NCBI GenBank assembly: GCA_937951625.1
Contig: CALFBP010000004.1
Location: 62,001 to 126,000 of the forward strand
From: an uncultured Thermoguttaceae bacterium
GTDB lineage: Bacteria; Planctomycetota; Planctomycetia; Pirellulales; Thermoguttaceae
DNA: 64,000 nucleotides
Direction: 5' to 3'
Each line of letters begins with the position of its first letter. The stretch's first letter is position 1. The notes beneath the pieces were generated by a model. The model was not told the origin of the DNA. It did not search any database and was given only the letters and a program-made list of their open reading frames with translations. Shown piece by piece: positions 17,051 through 28,341 of this stretch. The position numbers and the translations under genes are program-made.

Positions 17051-18481
17051 ATGCGACATTTGTTTCTGTTGGCCTGGGTCATGCTGCTGTTCATTGCCGC
17101 GCCCGCCTGGGCAGCCAAAAACGTCATCCTGCTGATTTCCGACGGCGCGGGGTTCAATTGCTGGCGGGCGGCCAGCATGTACGAGGGGAAATGGGACGCC
17201 GTCAAGCAACGGAGCACCCAAATCTACGAAGGGCCGGATTGGGTTCAATATGCTTGCACCACCCACCCGCTGAACCTTTCCACACGCCCCACTGGCAAGG
17301 CTGAGCAGGATCCGGCGATTTTGTACGATCCAGCAAAGGCATGGGACGCCTCGCCCCTGAACAGAGCGGGGAAAGGTGCCTTCGCCGGTTACCGTTTTGT
17401 TAAACAGGGAGCCACGGATTCGGCGGCCGCCGGCACGGCGATCGCCACGGGCGTCAAAACCTATAATAACGCCATCAATTGGAGCGACACGAACCAGCCG
17501 CTCACTGGCCGGACCATCGCGGAAATCGCCAAGGCGCGAGGCCGCGCCGTGGGCGTGGTTAGTAGCGTGCCGTGGAGTCATGCCACCCCGGCCTGCCTAG
17601 GCGGGGCCCACAACCCCGAACGGAACCAATATCGCGAAATCGCTAATGAAATGCTCAATGCCCCGTATCTCGACGTGATCATGGGGGCAGGCAACCCGGA
17701 TTTCGACGATGACGGCCAGCCCGCCCAAAAAAAAGCCGATTATGTTGGCGGCCCTGAAACGTGGGAACAACTCAAACAGGGCAAGCACCCCAAGGGATGG
17801 CGGTTGATCCAAACCAAAGACGAGTTCGAGGCCCTCGCTGCCACTCCCCCGCAAGCTCTGATCAAAGTCCTCGGCGTGCCACAAGTCAATTCCACGCTGC
17901 AACAGAACCGAGGGAAATATCGGCAGACCGATACCCCCTTTTCCCAGCCTCTCAACGCCAACGTGCCCTCGCTGGTCACTATGACGAAGGCTGCCTTGAA
18001 CGTGCTGACACGAAACCCTGACGGCTTTTTCCTGATGGTCGAAGGCGGGGCCGTCGACTGGGCCAATCACGCCAACCAAACGGCCCGGGCAATCGAGGAG
18101 CAAGTCGACTTCAACCAGGCGATCCAAGCCGTGGTGGAGTGGGTCGAAAAGCATAGCAGTTGGAACGAGACCCTCGTCATTTGTACCTCTGATCACGAAA
18201 CCGGTTTGATCTGGGGCCCCCAGTCCGACACCGTGGCCTTCGATCCGATCGTTGATCGCGGGCCGGGAAAAATGCCAGAACTCCGTTACCATTCGTCCAG
18301 CCACACCAATAGCGTGGTGCCGCTTGTGGCGCGGGGGAGCGGCGCCGACCAATTTGCCAAACTCGTTCGTGGCGTCGACGCCATGGCTGCAAAGCATTGG
18401 GGGTTTTCCGGCCAGTTGATCGACAACACCGATATCTTTAAGGTGTTGGCCTCCGCTTTTGGCGATCCCTCGGCAAATTAG
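17051..18481 (+). CDS. Secreted alkaline phosphatase (PhoA family)
   Basis: 476 residues with a signal peptide at 1-22 (hydrophobic core LAWVMLLFIAAPAWA). The metal site Asp is in LLISDGAGF (residue 31). The catalytic Ser is in GATDSAAAGTA (Ser124). SSVPWSHATPA, the metal-binding SDHETG, and SSSHTNSVVPL near the C-terminus follow. These are the alkaline phosphatase zinc/magnesium ligands in order. The ATG at 17051 has GAGGAG upstream. It lies about 100 bp after the polyprenyl synthase gene. It probably acts outside the cytoplasmic membrane to release phosphate from esters. Confidence 0.93.
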   Translation: MRHLFLLAWVMLLFIAAPAWAAKNVILLISDGAGFNCWRAASMYEGKWDAVKQRSTQIYEGPDWVQYACTTHPLNLSTRPTGKAEQDPAILYDPAKAWDASPLNRAGKGAFAGYRFVKQGATDSAAAGTAIATGVKTYNNAINWSDTNQPLTGRTIAEIAKARGRAVGVVSSVPWSHATPACLGGAHNPERNQYREIANEMLNAPYLDVIMGAGNPDFDDDGQPAQKKADYVGGPETWEQLKQGKHPKGWRLIQTKDEFEALAATPPQALIKVLGVPQVNSTLQQNRGKYRQTDTPFSQPLNANVPSLVTMTKAALNVLTRNPDGFFLMVEGGAVDWANHANQTARAIEEQVDFNQAIQAVVEWVEKHSSWNETLVICTSDHETGLIWGPQSDTVAFDPIVDRGPGKMPELRYHSSSHTNSVVPLVARGSGADQFAKLVRGVDAMAAKHWGFSGQLIDNTDIFKVLASAFGDPSAN

Positions 18482-18598
18482 CTTCACGACCGCAACCCCA
18501 GCCACATCTCGGCGTTGGGCGATTCCCCAGGGCCTGCGGCGACAAACCTCACCTGGGCAGGCCGTGCGGCAAACGGCCGTCGCCAACGGCGACCAGGC

Positions 18599-19462
18599 TC
18601 AGTTCCGCGCCGCTAAAACGGCAACCAGGCCTTCACGGTAGGTGGGATACTGAAGCGTTACGCCCAAGGTTTTCAACATGTGGGCGTTGCAGATGCGTTT
18701 GTTGCCGAAGCCGCGGCGGGAGGATCGTTCGGCCGGATCGGGCTCGAGGAAAGTCGGTGGCGGCAGGCCGAGCCGCTCGCTCAAGAATCGGTAGAATTCG
18801 CGGCGGAGCACAGGGTGACCGTCGGACACGAGAAGCGTGTCGCCCGCCGGTGCCCTCTCCACGGCGGCCAACACGACCGTGGCGGCATCGTCCACGTGAA
18901 TCAGATTTACCATGGCATCGGCTGCCAAGGTCAGCGGCTGTCCTGCGACAAGATCGCCAAGGCGAGGAATGCGATCGGGACCATACAGTCCCGCAAGACG
19001 CAGCACCACTGCGTCAGCACCCAAGGGATGCGCGCGCAGCGCCTGCTCGGCGGCCCAAGCGACGCGCCCTTCCTCGCGATCCGGTTTGCATGGCGTTTGC
19101 TCATCGACCCAGTCGCCATGAAGATCGCCGTACACGGAGGTGGAACTGATGTAAATGAACCGCCGCGGTGGCTGCTTCAAGGCATCCAACGCTGCGCGGA
19201 GTCCATCGACTTGCACTCGTGTCCGCGACGCGCTGTTGGTGCGGCCATAGGCCACGGCATAGACGACGGTTTCCGCCGTGGGAAGATTCTTGAGCGTTTC
19301 AGGCCGCGTGACGTCAGCCACCAGCGGCTGAAATCCCAAGTGTACCAAGGCCTGGGCCTGCTCTTCGGATCGCGTGACTGCTACCGGCCGCTCGCCGCGT
19401 GCGATCCATCGCTGGCCCACACGCTGGCCGAGGTAGCCGCAACCAAAGATGAGTCGGGTCAT
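18599..19462 (-). CDS. NAD(P)-dependent epimerase/reductase (atypical SDR)
   Basis: Rossmann-fold protein of 287 residues. It starts MTRLIFGCGYLGQRV, a GxGxxG variant near the N-terminus that binds the dinucleotide. The sequence SSTSVYGDLHGDWVDE provides the Ser/Thr and Tyr of an extended SDR, though the usual YxxxK is not obvious. This places it among atypical SDRs of the YeeZ kind. The family start matches ATG 19462, and the in-frame start at 19519 would add a non-homologous tail. Substrate unknown. It ends close to the convergent alkaline phosphatase gene and is about 115 bp from the vWA gene. Confidence 0.85.
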   Translation of the reverse strand: MTRLIFGCGYLGQRVGQRWIARGERPVAVTRSEEQAQALVHLGFQPLVADVTRPETLKNLPTAETVVYAVAYGRTNSASRTRVQVDGLRAALDALKQPPRRFIYISSTSVYGDLHGDWVDEQTPCKPDREEGRVAWAAEQALRAHPLGADAVVLRLAGLYGPDRIPRLGDLVAGQPLTLAADAMVNLIHVDDAATVVLAAVERAPAGDTLLVSDGHPVLRREFYRFLSERLGLPPPTFLEPDPAERSSRRGFGNKRICNAHMLKTLGVTLQYPTYREGLVAVLAARN

Positions 19463-19577
19463 CGATGAATAAGAGGATTCGGGGAAAATGTGGCTGGGTG
19501 GCGCGTCTGCGAGACTCAAGACGCCATTCTACCGAAACTGCCCCCGCAGCGCACACTGCCTTCGGTCCCCGAAGCCT

Positions 19578-21341
19578 CTATTGAACGAGCCGCAGCTTGG
19601 GGCTGGTGATGATCCGCCGGAAGATCTCGGTAAGCCGATCCTCGTAGTCGGCCGGGTTACCGCTGCCGCGAGGGCCTTGGCCGTCTCTGTCGGTCGTGCT
19701 CATCCGTGCCATGCGGTCCATGAAGTCGTAATCGCAGTCTAGCCCGATGCCGACCGGGTAGAGTGACCAGCGGCTAAGCTGCATGATCGAGGCCTGCATC
19801 AGCGGTGCATCCTTGGCGTTCGAGTCGCCATAGAAATTGTCACTTGGATTGTTCATCCGATAATTGCTGATGGTGGTTGCCGAGCTGAAATAAAGGTTTG
19901 GCACCCCGTCGGTAAGCAGGACGACCACCTTGTTGGTCTGAATTCGCCCCTGCCCTCCCTCGCTCTGGGGTTTGAGGTGGTTTCGCGCCGCGATCAATCC
20001 CACTTCGGTTGCCGTGGAAGCCCCGTTGTGTCCTACGGCCTGAAGCCGGGTGCAAGCCCTCATCGCCGCGTCGTAGTCGCCGGTCAACGCAATCTTGATC
20101 GAGGGACTGTCGCCCGTCAAACGGTCAAAGGTGATGATCGAGACCCAGTCGCGGAGGTTCGGATCGGAGATGTTTTGATTGCATTCCTTAACGACTTGCA
20201 AGGCGGCGATCAAGGCCCGGCGCGCGGCATGGGTGGGCTGCTCGCGCGGCGGGAAACTGAATGTGCCTCCTGCTGTGCTCTCGGCGTGCCAAGGGCAGAA
20301 GGGGCTGGCCGTGGACAATGGGGTGTAGTTCACATTATCTGGCTTCAGATCGCGCCCCTGACTCATCATAAACTGGACGTACGACCGATAGCCGAGCATC
20401 CGATAATTCTTCGTGCTGCCGCTGTAAGTCGCATCGAAATATTTCGCCCAATAATTGTAAAACGTCGCGCTGTTCAGCGCAGGCGGGGTAGCCATCGGCT
20501 GCGCCGCTGGCATCAGGAGCGGAAGTTGAATGTCCATCGCCCAGGAATACGCCTTGCGTTTCCGTACTTCCGTGGAATCACTTGACTTGATACGGTACGC
20601 AGTCGGAATCGAGGACTTAGACAAGGGGCCGCTGGTAGACATCAACTGCGTCAACGGATCTCCGCTCGATGCGCTGATACCCAAAGGCGCACCGATGCAT
20701 TGCGTCACGCCTGGAAAAACTCCGAATCCGAAGTCATCGTACACTTGCTGCATCAATTCCGTGCCGATCGTCGGATACCCCAGCGGGGCGAATTTGCTGT
20801 TGATCTGGTCGGTCTTGTTCGGGTTTGTGTCAAAATTCATCGAACCAGACAGGTCGACGACAAAGGCGATGTCGCGCGGATTGGTCATCGCCACCGCGGA
20901 GGCGGACTGATTCAACGTCTCGTGGTGGAAGATGCGGGAGAAGAAAAAGGGGGGGCCGCCGCTGGATGGGTTAGAACGGGCTGTGACGCGAACCGCGTTG
21001 CCCATTGTTGCCGAGGGGGTAAAGACCCGGGCCTCGACGTCCCAATTGCCGTACTCGATGTCCGCGGGATTTAACGTCACCGGCGTGCCCGCCGCTTGAT
21101 GGTAAGCGGCGTACCGTTGGGCCACGGCCTCCATTTCGGCACGCGGAAGGTACGTCGAGGCCGCGGCGGCCAGGGCCGCCGAATCGGCCGCGGCTTGGAG
21201 CTGCGTCCGCACGAGAAATAGGTAACCTAAGTCCACAGCAAACGCCATGAACCCAAGCATGAACACCGCCAAAACGGCGGAGAGTACAACGATGGCGCCG
21301 CGTCGCAACGGCCTCGGTCGATTCCTGCGAAAGCTTCTCAT
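19578..21341 (-). CDS. TadG-like pilus assembly protein with von Willebrand A domain
   Basis: 587 residues. Arg-rich N-terminus, then one transmembrane segment (GAIVVLSAVLAVFMLGFMAFAVDLGYLF) followed by QLQAAADSAALAAAAS. This is the hallmark of the TadE/TadG 'flp pilus' N-terminus. A vWA domain follows, with MIDAS motif VVDLSGSMNFD and later VVLLTDGVPNLYF. The ATG at 21341 follows AAGGGA. No other tad genes are in the window, so it may be a stand-alone envelope protein, as is common in planctomycetes. Confidence 0.9.
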   Translation of the reverse strand: MRSFRRNRPRPLRRGAIVVLSAVLAVFMLGFMAFAVDLGYLFLVRTQLQAAADSAALAAAASTYLPRAEMEAVAQRYAAYHQAAGTPVTLNPADIEYGNWDVEARVFTPSATMGNAVRVTARSNPSSGGPPFFFSRIFHHETLNQSASAVAMTNPRDIAFVVDLSGSMNFDTNPNKTDQINSKFAPLGYPTIGTELMQQVYDDFGFGVFPGVTQCIGAPLGISASSGDPLTQLMSTSGPLSKSSIPTAYRIKSSDSTEVRKRKAYSWAMDIQLPLLMPAAQPMATPPALNSATFYNYWAKYFDATYSGSTKNYRMLGYRSYVQFMMSQGRDLKPDNVNYTPLSTASPFCPWHAESTAGGTFSFPPREQPTHAARRALIAALQVVKECNQNISDPNLRDWVSIITFDRLTGDSPSIKIALTGDYDAAMRACTRLQAVGHNGASTATEVGLIAARNHLKPQSEGGQGRIQTNKVVVLLTDGVPNLYFSSATTISNYRMNNPSDNFYGDSNAKDAPLMQASIMQLSRWSLYPVGIGLDCDYDFMDRMARMSTTDRDGQGPRGSGNPADYEDRLTEIFRRIITSPKLRLVQ

Positions 21342-21866
21342 GGCAGCGTCCCTTAAAAAGGGTCCCCAGCGAAAAGAAATCGTGCTAGCAACGAGCTTCG
21401 AAAGAACATTGCGTGGCTGTAAAAACTGCGAGCGGCACGATGCCTTGCCCCTCGCCATTGTTCCGAATAGAAGACGCGCCGCCAGACGCCCCAGGGACGA
21501 TCATTGGGAAGGCGTTAGCGACGGTGACAAGCTGCAAGGTCGGGAACGCGCTGACGCATTCCCCCTATAAGTTCCCTACGTTATAATCTGACCGCCGTCA
21601 AATCGGTATGCGACCGTATTGTGCTGAGGAAGGCGGTTCCATCGCTCTTACGTCAGACTTACTTCGGACGCAGGCCACCCGCCCTGCTGACCTTCGACCG
21701 CGAGCCTGCGGTCAAGCGATTGTCCGTCGCCAACGCGGCAGCCTCTTTGGAATACCCTTCCCCTTCCTGCCGCGACGCGGTTGACGAAACTACCCCCCCC
21801 AAGAGGCGACCTAGCCCTGCTTCGCAGCATCGGAAAAACCTGCAAATTCGATCCAGCCTGAAGGGT
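21342..21866. other. Spacer before tRNA-Cys, no gene supported
   Basis: An isolated TATAAT is at 21592-21597 without a matching -35. A short open frame at 21621-21896 has no ribosome site or recognisable motif. Confidence 0.4.
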
Positions 21867-21894
21867 TTGCTTACCGATGATTTTTTGGTAAACT
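21867..21894 (+). promoter_or_regulatory. Promoter of tRNA-Cys
   Basis: TTGCTT at 21867-21872, a 16-nt spacer, and TAAACT at 21889-21894. Initiation would fall about 12 nt before the mature tRNA 5' end. Confidence 0.55.
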
Positions 21895-21914
21895 AGCCAT
21901 CACCACAATCTTGC

Positions 21915-21987
21915 GGCGCCGTAGCCAAGCGGCTAAGGCAGCGGATTGCAAATCCGCCATTCCCCGGTTCGAATCCGGGCGGCGCCT
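21915..21987 (+). tRNA. tRNA-Cys (GCA)
   Basis: A full cloverleaf can be drawn. The acceptor stem is GGCGCCG/CGGCGCC. The D arm is GCCAAGCGGCTAAGGC, and the anticodon stem GCGGA/TCCGC has loop TTGCAAA, so the anticodon is GCA. The T arm CCCGGTTCGAATCCGGG carries the conserved TTCGA. The discriminator base is T, as expected for cysteine tRNA. CCA is not encoded. Confidence 0.97.
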
Positions 21988-22130
21988 CTTTCTTTAAAAG
22001 CTTGACGGCTGTAACCGAGTCGTTGTTCTACGACAGAAACCGGGGAGTTATCCTCTTCAGCACCGGGAACAGATTTGCTCTCCCGGACACGTTTCAGCTC
22101 ACCAACGTGCGACACGTCTCGCCGAGCTCG

Positions 22131-23669
22131 TCAAAACTTAGGAAGCACGTTCTGAATCCCCTCGTCGAGGGGCATATTGTCGGGCACGGCGCGGTGCTTT
22201 TCCATGAGTCGCGCTAGTTCGCGTCTCAACTCCGCGACCCTCTCCCCATACTCAGGCATAGTCGCCAGGTTCCTCGTTTCCAGGGGATCCTTTTCCAAGT
22301 CGTAAAGTTCGGCCACGTAACGGTCCGGCGTGGCATCGCCGTGGGGATAGTGGATGTATTTCCACCGCTCGGTCCGCACCGCACGAATGTTGGGAGTAAA
22401 GGGGAATTGAGTTTCGTAATTGTATTGGTACATGAACGACGTGCGCCAACCGCGTGAGTCGCCGGCGAGCAACCGCTTCCATGATAGCCCGTCGGCGTCG
22501 GGCAGCGGTGCGACGCCGCAAATCTCCAACAGGCTCGGCGCAAGATCGAGCGTCAAGACCATCTCGTGGATGACCGTCCCCGGGCGCGCCAGAGGCGGAT
22601 AACGCACTAAAAGGGGAACTCGGAGGCTCTCCTCATAGGCGGTCCGCTTGTCCGTGCGCCCGTGTTCCCCCAAGGCGAACCCGTTGTCGCTGGTGAAAAC
22701 CAGCACGGTGTTGTCCAATTGGCCGGTCTCGCGGAGCGTCGCGTAAATGCGGCCCATGCTCTCGTCGACCGAGGCGATGCAGCCCAAGTACGCACGCACG
22801 AACTTGCCATACTCCTTTTGACCATAAAGGGGCCCGCCCAGTCCGTGCCAAGTGGGATAGGATAGCTCCAACCAGGCGGGCTTGCCGTCGGCGACTCGGT
22901 AATTGTCGGCGTTGGCCGGCCGAACGACTTTTTCTTGGTCGAAGGCGTGTTCGTACTTTGGCTCGGGCACGATGGGGCCGCCGTGCGGGGCTTTATGGCC
23001 GAGGACAAGGAGCCAGGGTTTGGTGTGTTTGCGGCGGATCCAATCCACGGCCGCGTCGGTCACCACGGTGGTGTAGTAACCCTTCAACACGCGGCGCTCG
23101 CCGTTGATGTTGAACTGGTTGTCCCAGTAGTTGCCTTGCCCCTTGTGGCTCATCCAAAAGTCGAAACCCGGCCGTTGCTGGTCGTCGTCCTCGCCCATGT
23201 GCCACTTGCCGATGTAGGCCGTTTCATAGCCGGCCTCGTGCAACTGCCGTGGATAGCCGGGCAGTTGGTAGGGGTAATCGGTGAAATTGTTGAGCACCCC
23301 GTGCCGGTGTGCGTACTGACCGCTCAAGAGCGAGGCTCGGCTGGGAGAACAAAGCGACGTGGTGACGAAGGCATTGGCGAAACGCACGCCTTCGGCGGCG
23401 ATCCGGTCGAGGTTCGGGGTCTTGAACCAGGGAAACAAGGCCCGCTCGCCTTGCTCCCGTTGGACCACCCCCAGCGCGTCCCACCGCATGTCGTCGGTGA
23501 GGATCACCAGCACGTTGGGGCGGTGGCCTTCCTTATCAGCCGCAGCGCAGATAGCGGCCCATGGCCACACGAACGCCCAGGCCGCTGCTAGCGGTACGGC
23601 GATTGCCCGAAGCCTCGTCGAGCCGAATCCCAGACCCTTGCGTTCAGTCATGGAGAAGTTCTGTTTCAT
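22131..23669 (-). CDS. Exported Cys-type sulfatase
   Basis: 512 residues. The signal peptide has hydrophobic core AIAVPLAAAWAFVWPWAAICAAA. VLVILTDDMRWD gives the metal-binding Asp pair (59-60). The formylglycine signature SLCSPSRAS has Cys107 as the residue a formylglycine-generating enzyme would convert. YIGKWHMGE and FTSDNGFALGEHG carry further metal and substrate positions. It probably hydrolyses sulfate esters on polysaccharides outside the cytoplasmic membrane; the exact substrate is unknown. ATG 23669 has AGGTG upstream; ATG 23651 is possible. No matching anaerobic maturase or FGE gene is in the window. Planctomycetes usually carry many such genes. Confidence 0.93.
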   Translation of the reverse strand: MKQNFSMTERKGLGFGSTRLRAIAVPLAAAWAFVWPWAAICAAADKEGHRPNVLVILTDDMRWDALGVVQREQGERALFPWFKTPNLDRIAAEGVRFANAFVTTSLCSPSRASLLSGQYAHRHGVLNNFTDYPYQLPGYPRQLHEAGYETAYIGKWHMGEDDDQQRPGFDFWMSHKGQGNYWDNQFNINGERRVLKGYYTTVVTDAAVDWIRRKHTKPWLLVLGHKAPHGGPIVPEPKYEHAFDQEKVVRPANADNYRVADGKPAWLELSYPTWHGLGGPLYGQKEYGKFVRAYLGCIASVDESMGRIYATLRETGQLDNTVLVFTSDNGFALGEHGRTDKRTAYEESLRVPLLVRYPPLARPGTVIHEMVLTLDLAPSLLEICGVAPLPDADGLSWKRLLAGDSRGWRTSFMYQYNYETQFPFTPNIRAVRTERWKYIHYPHGDATPDRYVAELYDLEKDPLETRNLATMPEYGERVAELRRELARLMEKHRAVPDNMPLDEGIQNVLPKF

Positions 23670-23825
23670 CGTTACACCTGCGTATCGGGAGAGCGGCAGT
23701 TGAGGGGTTTGATTCGGCAGCCCTGCCCTGACCAGCGGGGGGCTGCCCACGGGCAACTTAGCCGCCCTGGCCCCATGATGTCAAGCGTGACGGCCGCAAG
23801 CCACGGACTTCAGAAGAAGAAAAAG

Positions 23826-23878
23826 AAACAAGAAAAACAAGAAGGCCCCCCAGCCTGTTTTGGCTGAGAGGCCTTCTA
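23826..23878 (-). terminator. Rho-independent terminator of the 23S-5S operon
   Basis: On the minus strand AGAAGGCC pairs with GGCCTTCT and CAGCC with GGCTG around a short A-rich loop, followed by TGTTTTTCTTGTTTCTTTTT. It lies about 10 nt past the 5S 3' end. Confidence 0.85.
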
Positions 23879-23886
23879 GTAGATTA

Positions 23887-23997
23887 ATTCCGGCAACACC
23901 TACTCTCGCACTTTGGGTACTACCATCGGCTCGGAAAGCTTAACTACCGTGTTCGGGATGGGAACGGGTGTGGCCTTTCCGAAATGGTCACCGGAAA
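23887..23997 (-). rRNA. rrf: 5S ribosomal RNA
   Basis: Minus-strand sequence with the conserved 5S core (CCACACCCGTTCCCATCCCGAACACGG has the usual loop B/C pattern) and GATGGTAGT. The ends pair as TTCCGG/CCGGAA. It lies about 150 nt downstream of 23S and just ahead of a strong terminator. The ends are estimated from helix 1. Confidence 0.93.
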
Positions 23998-24444
23998 GAA
24001 GCGGCTGCCGCCACGTGAGACGACGGCCGCTTAGGTTGTGTCGTTGAGTGGGAGCGCTCTTGAGAGCAAGCCGATGGTCCAGCAAGCCGCCGGCATTTCG
24101 CATTGCCAGCTTCTGGCTGTACACGGCCTGTTGTTTTCAGGAGCGTTGAATACATGTGGCCAAGCATTCGCCCGTTAGTATCGGTTAGCTAAGCGCATTG
24201 CTGCGCGTACACATCCGACCTATCGACCTGGTAGTCTTCCAGGGGGCTTTCGAGCTTAAGCTCTTACGAGACCTCATCTTGGAGAGGGCTTCACGCTTAT
24301 ATGCTTTCAGCGTTTATCCTTTCCGCACATAGCTACCCAGCCGTGCCGCTAGCGCGACAACTGGAACACCAGAGGTGCGTCCTTCTAAATCCTCTCGTAC
24401 TAAAGAAGAACCTCCTCAAGTCTCGTGCGCCCACAGCAGATAGG

Positions 24445-24479
<35 letters not shown>

Positions 24480-24528
24480 ACGTACCACTTTCATCGGCGA
24501 ACAGCCGAACCCTTGGGAGCTTCTCCAC

Positions 24529-24566
<38 letters not shown>

Positions 24567-24683
24567 GCGCCGCCGCTATGGACGCTCGGGCGCGATAAGC
24601 CTGTTATCCCCGGAGTACCTTTTGTCTGATGAGCGATGACCCTTCCATACGGGATCACCGGATCACTAAGCCCTGCTTTCGCA

Positions 24684-24734
<51 letters not shown>

Positions 24735-24790
24735 GACGCCTGATTGCCAACCAGGCTGAGGGTACCTTTGGACTCCTCCGTTACTCTTTT

Positions 24791-24826
<36 letters not shown>

Positions 24827-25076
24827 TTGTCCTCCGCCCGGATTCACGGGAATCGGAGTTAGAACTAAAGTATATCCAGGGTGGTATTTCAAGGTTGGCT
24901 CCGCCGGAACTGGCGTCCCGGCCTCAACGCCTCCCACCTATCCTACACAAGATACACCACAGCCCAATATCAGCCTACAGTAAAGGTTCACGGGGTCTTT
25001 CCGTCTAGCTGCGGGAACGTGGCATCTTCACCACGGCTACAATTTCACCGGGTCACTGGTTGAGACAGTGCTTCTA

Positions 25077-25119
<43 letters not shown>

Positions 25120-25126
25120 CTTCGCT

Positions 25127-25885
<759 letters not shown>

Positions 25886-25937
25886 GTCGCCAGCTTCGCC
25901 TTGCGGCTAACTGTCTTCCTTAACCTACCGGCACCGG

Positions 25938-25972
<35 letters not shown>

Positions 25973-26128
25973 GGCAGAGTCCTGTGTTTTTGCTAAACAG
26001 TCGTAGAAGCCGATTTACTGTGGCCCCCAGGAGCTTGCACCCCCAAGGGCACCCCTTATCGCGAACTTACGGGGTCATTTTGCAGAGTTCCTTAACCAGT
26101 GTTCTCCCGAGCGCCTTAGACTACTCGT

Positions 26129-26161
<33 letters not shown>

Positions 26162-26408
26162 CGGAGCTTCAACCCATAGAAGCTTTTCTTGGACGTTTGT
26201 TGGATGACGTCTGGAACATAAACGCCATTGACCCGATTTTGGAATCTTGGTGCTGCGGATTTGCCTACAGCGATTCCGCCATCAGGCCAGGGACATTTCT
26301 AATCGTCCCCTCACCCTCGAAACGCCGTCCCTCCACTAGGTCCACTCCGGCGGCGCAGGAATGTTGACCTGCTGTCCATCGTCTACGCCTTTCGGCCTCG
26401 ACTAAGGT

Positions 26409-26456
<48 letters not shown>

Positions 26457-27810
26457 TCGGCGGACAGGATTCCCACCTGTCTTATCGTTACTCATTCCGG
26501 CATAATCACCTGTGGACCCCTCCATCGCTCCTTACGGTACGACTCGTGTCTGATCCACAGCGCTCTCCTACCGATGCGGTTGCCCGCATCCCGCTGCTTC
26601 GGCGCCATGCTTACTCCCGTTCATTATCGGCGCAGAGTTGCTCGGCCAGTAAGCTGTTACGCACTTTTTAAATGGTGGCTGCTTCTAAGCCAACATCCTG
26701 GCTGTCTCAGCAACTCAACTTCCTTAGTGACTAAGCATGGCTTCGGGGCCTTAGCAGACGATCAGGGTTGTTTCCCTTTTGACCGCGAAGCTTATCCCTC
26801 GCGGACTGACTCCCGAGATAGTCGCAACGGTATTCGGAGTTTGGTTCAGCAGGGTAGCCGGGAAAGGCCCCCAAGCCGATTCAGTATCTCTACCCCCGTC
26901 GCGTAGTGGCTCGAGGCTAGCCCTAAAGCTATTTCGGAGAGAACCAGCTATCTCTGCGTTTGATGAGACTTTCACTCCTCCCCACAAGTCATCCCCTCGG
27001 TTTTCAACCCAAGTGGGTTCGGTCCTCCACGCGGTATAACCCGCGCTTCAACCTGCTCATGGGTAGTTCACGCAGTTTCGGGTCTACCACCGACGACTTT
27101 GTCGCCCTATTCAGACTCGGTTTCCCTATGGCTCCGGCCCGGAAGGCCTTAACCAGCCGCCGACGATAACTCGCCGGATCATTATGCAAAAGGCACGCCG
27201 TCACACATTGCTCGCCGGGTTGCCCCGGCAAGCCATAGTGCTCCGACCGCTTGTAGGCACATGGTTTCAGGTTCTGTTCCCTCCCCTAGCAGGGGTTCTT
27301 TTCATCTTTCAGTCGCCCTACTGGTTCACTATCGGTCGTCAGGGAGTATTTAGCCTTACGGGATGGTCCCCGTGGATTCAGTCGGGATTCCACGTGGCCC
27401 GACCTACTCAGGTACCTTCCGGTTGGCCATGCCGCTTTCGCGTACGGGACTGTCACCCTCTGTGGTCCGCCTTTCCAGTACGGTTCTGCTAGCAGATGGC
27501 TTTCCCATGTGGAAGGCCCTACAACCCCGCAGGGAAAATCCCCGCGGTTTGGGCTGTTTCCGTTTCGCTCGCCGCTACTCGGGAAATCGAGGTTTCTTTC
27601 TTTTCCTGCGGGTACTGAGATGTTTCAGTTCTCCGCGTTCGCGACACACGCCTATGGATTCAGCGTGTGACAGTTCGGGAATCCCGGGATCAAAGCTCGT
27701 TTGACAGCTACCCCAGGCTTATCGCAGTCTTCCACGCCCTTCGAAGCCTCCTGACGCCAAGACATCCCCCATGCGCCCTTAGTAGCTTGGCCACATGAAT
27801 CCAGCGCTCC

Positions 27811-28159
27811 TCCAACCGCCTTTCCCCTGGAAAGCACAGACGGAAAGCCGGATTCACTTCAAGCTACCGGATCGCAGAACCGGCCAACGGCCGACCCCCG
27901 ATCCTCGCAACGATTTCTCCAACCTCCAGACAACTCGGCCTTGGTCGCAGATTGCAGCACATTCAGGTCCCGCTCTCTGCTGCCTCGACCGCGCCATCCT
28001 TCGGTCTAGCCTATGCGCTCGTGCCGCTCCCAATGGCCTGCTAGTAGACCATCCGGATCGGCACCATCTTTTCGTGAGATGCCACTCAAGACACAACCAA
28101 ATTGCCAAAGATCAATCCAACGCGCAAGCGACCTGTCGCCAAGCCCTTACGCGCCGCTG
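27811..28159 (-). other. Remainder of the 23S leader
   Basis: About 350 nt between the structured leader element and the 23S 5' end. It includes a hairpin near 27870-27910 (GGATCG/CGATCC) and the 5' half of the 23S processing stem at its downstream end. No tRNA, 16S or protein gene is seen on either strand. Confidence 0.5.
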
Positions 28160-28336
28160 CCAAATAGACAGGGGTCGGATTCTTTCGTACCTTCTCGGCG
28201 TAGGCAACCCTTTCGGATTGCTTTGACGACCCCGAAAGGTCGCCCTACATCGAAACGGACCAGAGAACCCGTCCCCTGTCTATCCGCTGGAACCTTTCAC
28301 TCCGCTCTGTTCGGAGCCACATCATCCCAGCGGGAA
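28160..28336 (-). ncRNA. Structured leader RNA or independent small RNA upstream of 23S, unidentified
   Basis: Read on the minus strand, the predicted start of the TTGACA/TATATT promoter (about 28335) is followed at once by hairpin 28333-28284 (CCGCTGG/CCAGCGG, with an inner CTCCG/CGGAG). Next is a closing stem UAGACAGGGG (28282-28273) with CCCCUGUCUA (28174-28165), extended by 3 bp past one mismatch. Inside sits a compact three-way junction: GUAG/CUAC (28248-28245 with 28203-28200), hairpin A at 28244-28225, AAA, and hairpin B at 28221-28204 (GCAAUCC-GAAA-GGGUUGC). It does not resemble RNase P, tmRNA, SRP, 6S or any riboswitch I know. It may be a processed 23S leader or a separate RNA; no terminator is seen after it. 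Confidence 0.45.
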
Positions 28337-28341
28337 AACCG

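Noticed and set aside
28160-28336. RNase P RNA, tmRNA, SRP RNA or 6S RNA in the 23S leader
   Set aside because: None of the diagnostic segments is present (GAGGAAAGUCC, tmRNA acceptor ends, GGAAGCAGCC, or a rod with paired ends).
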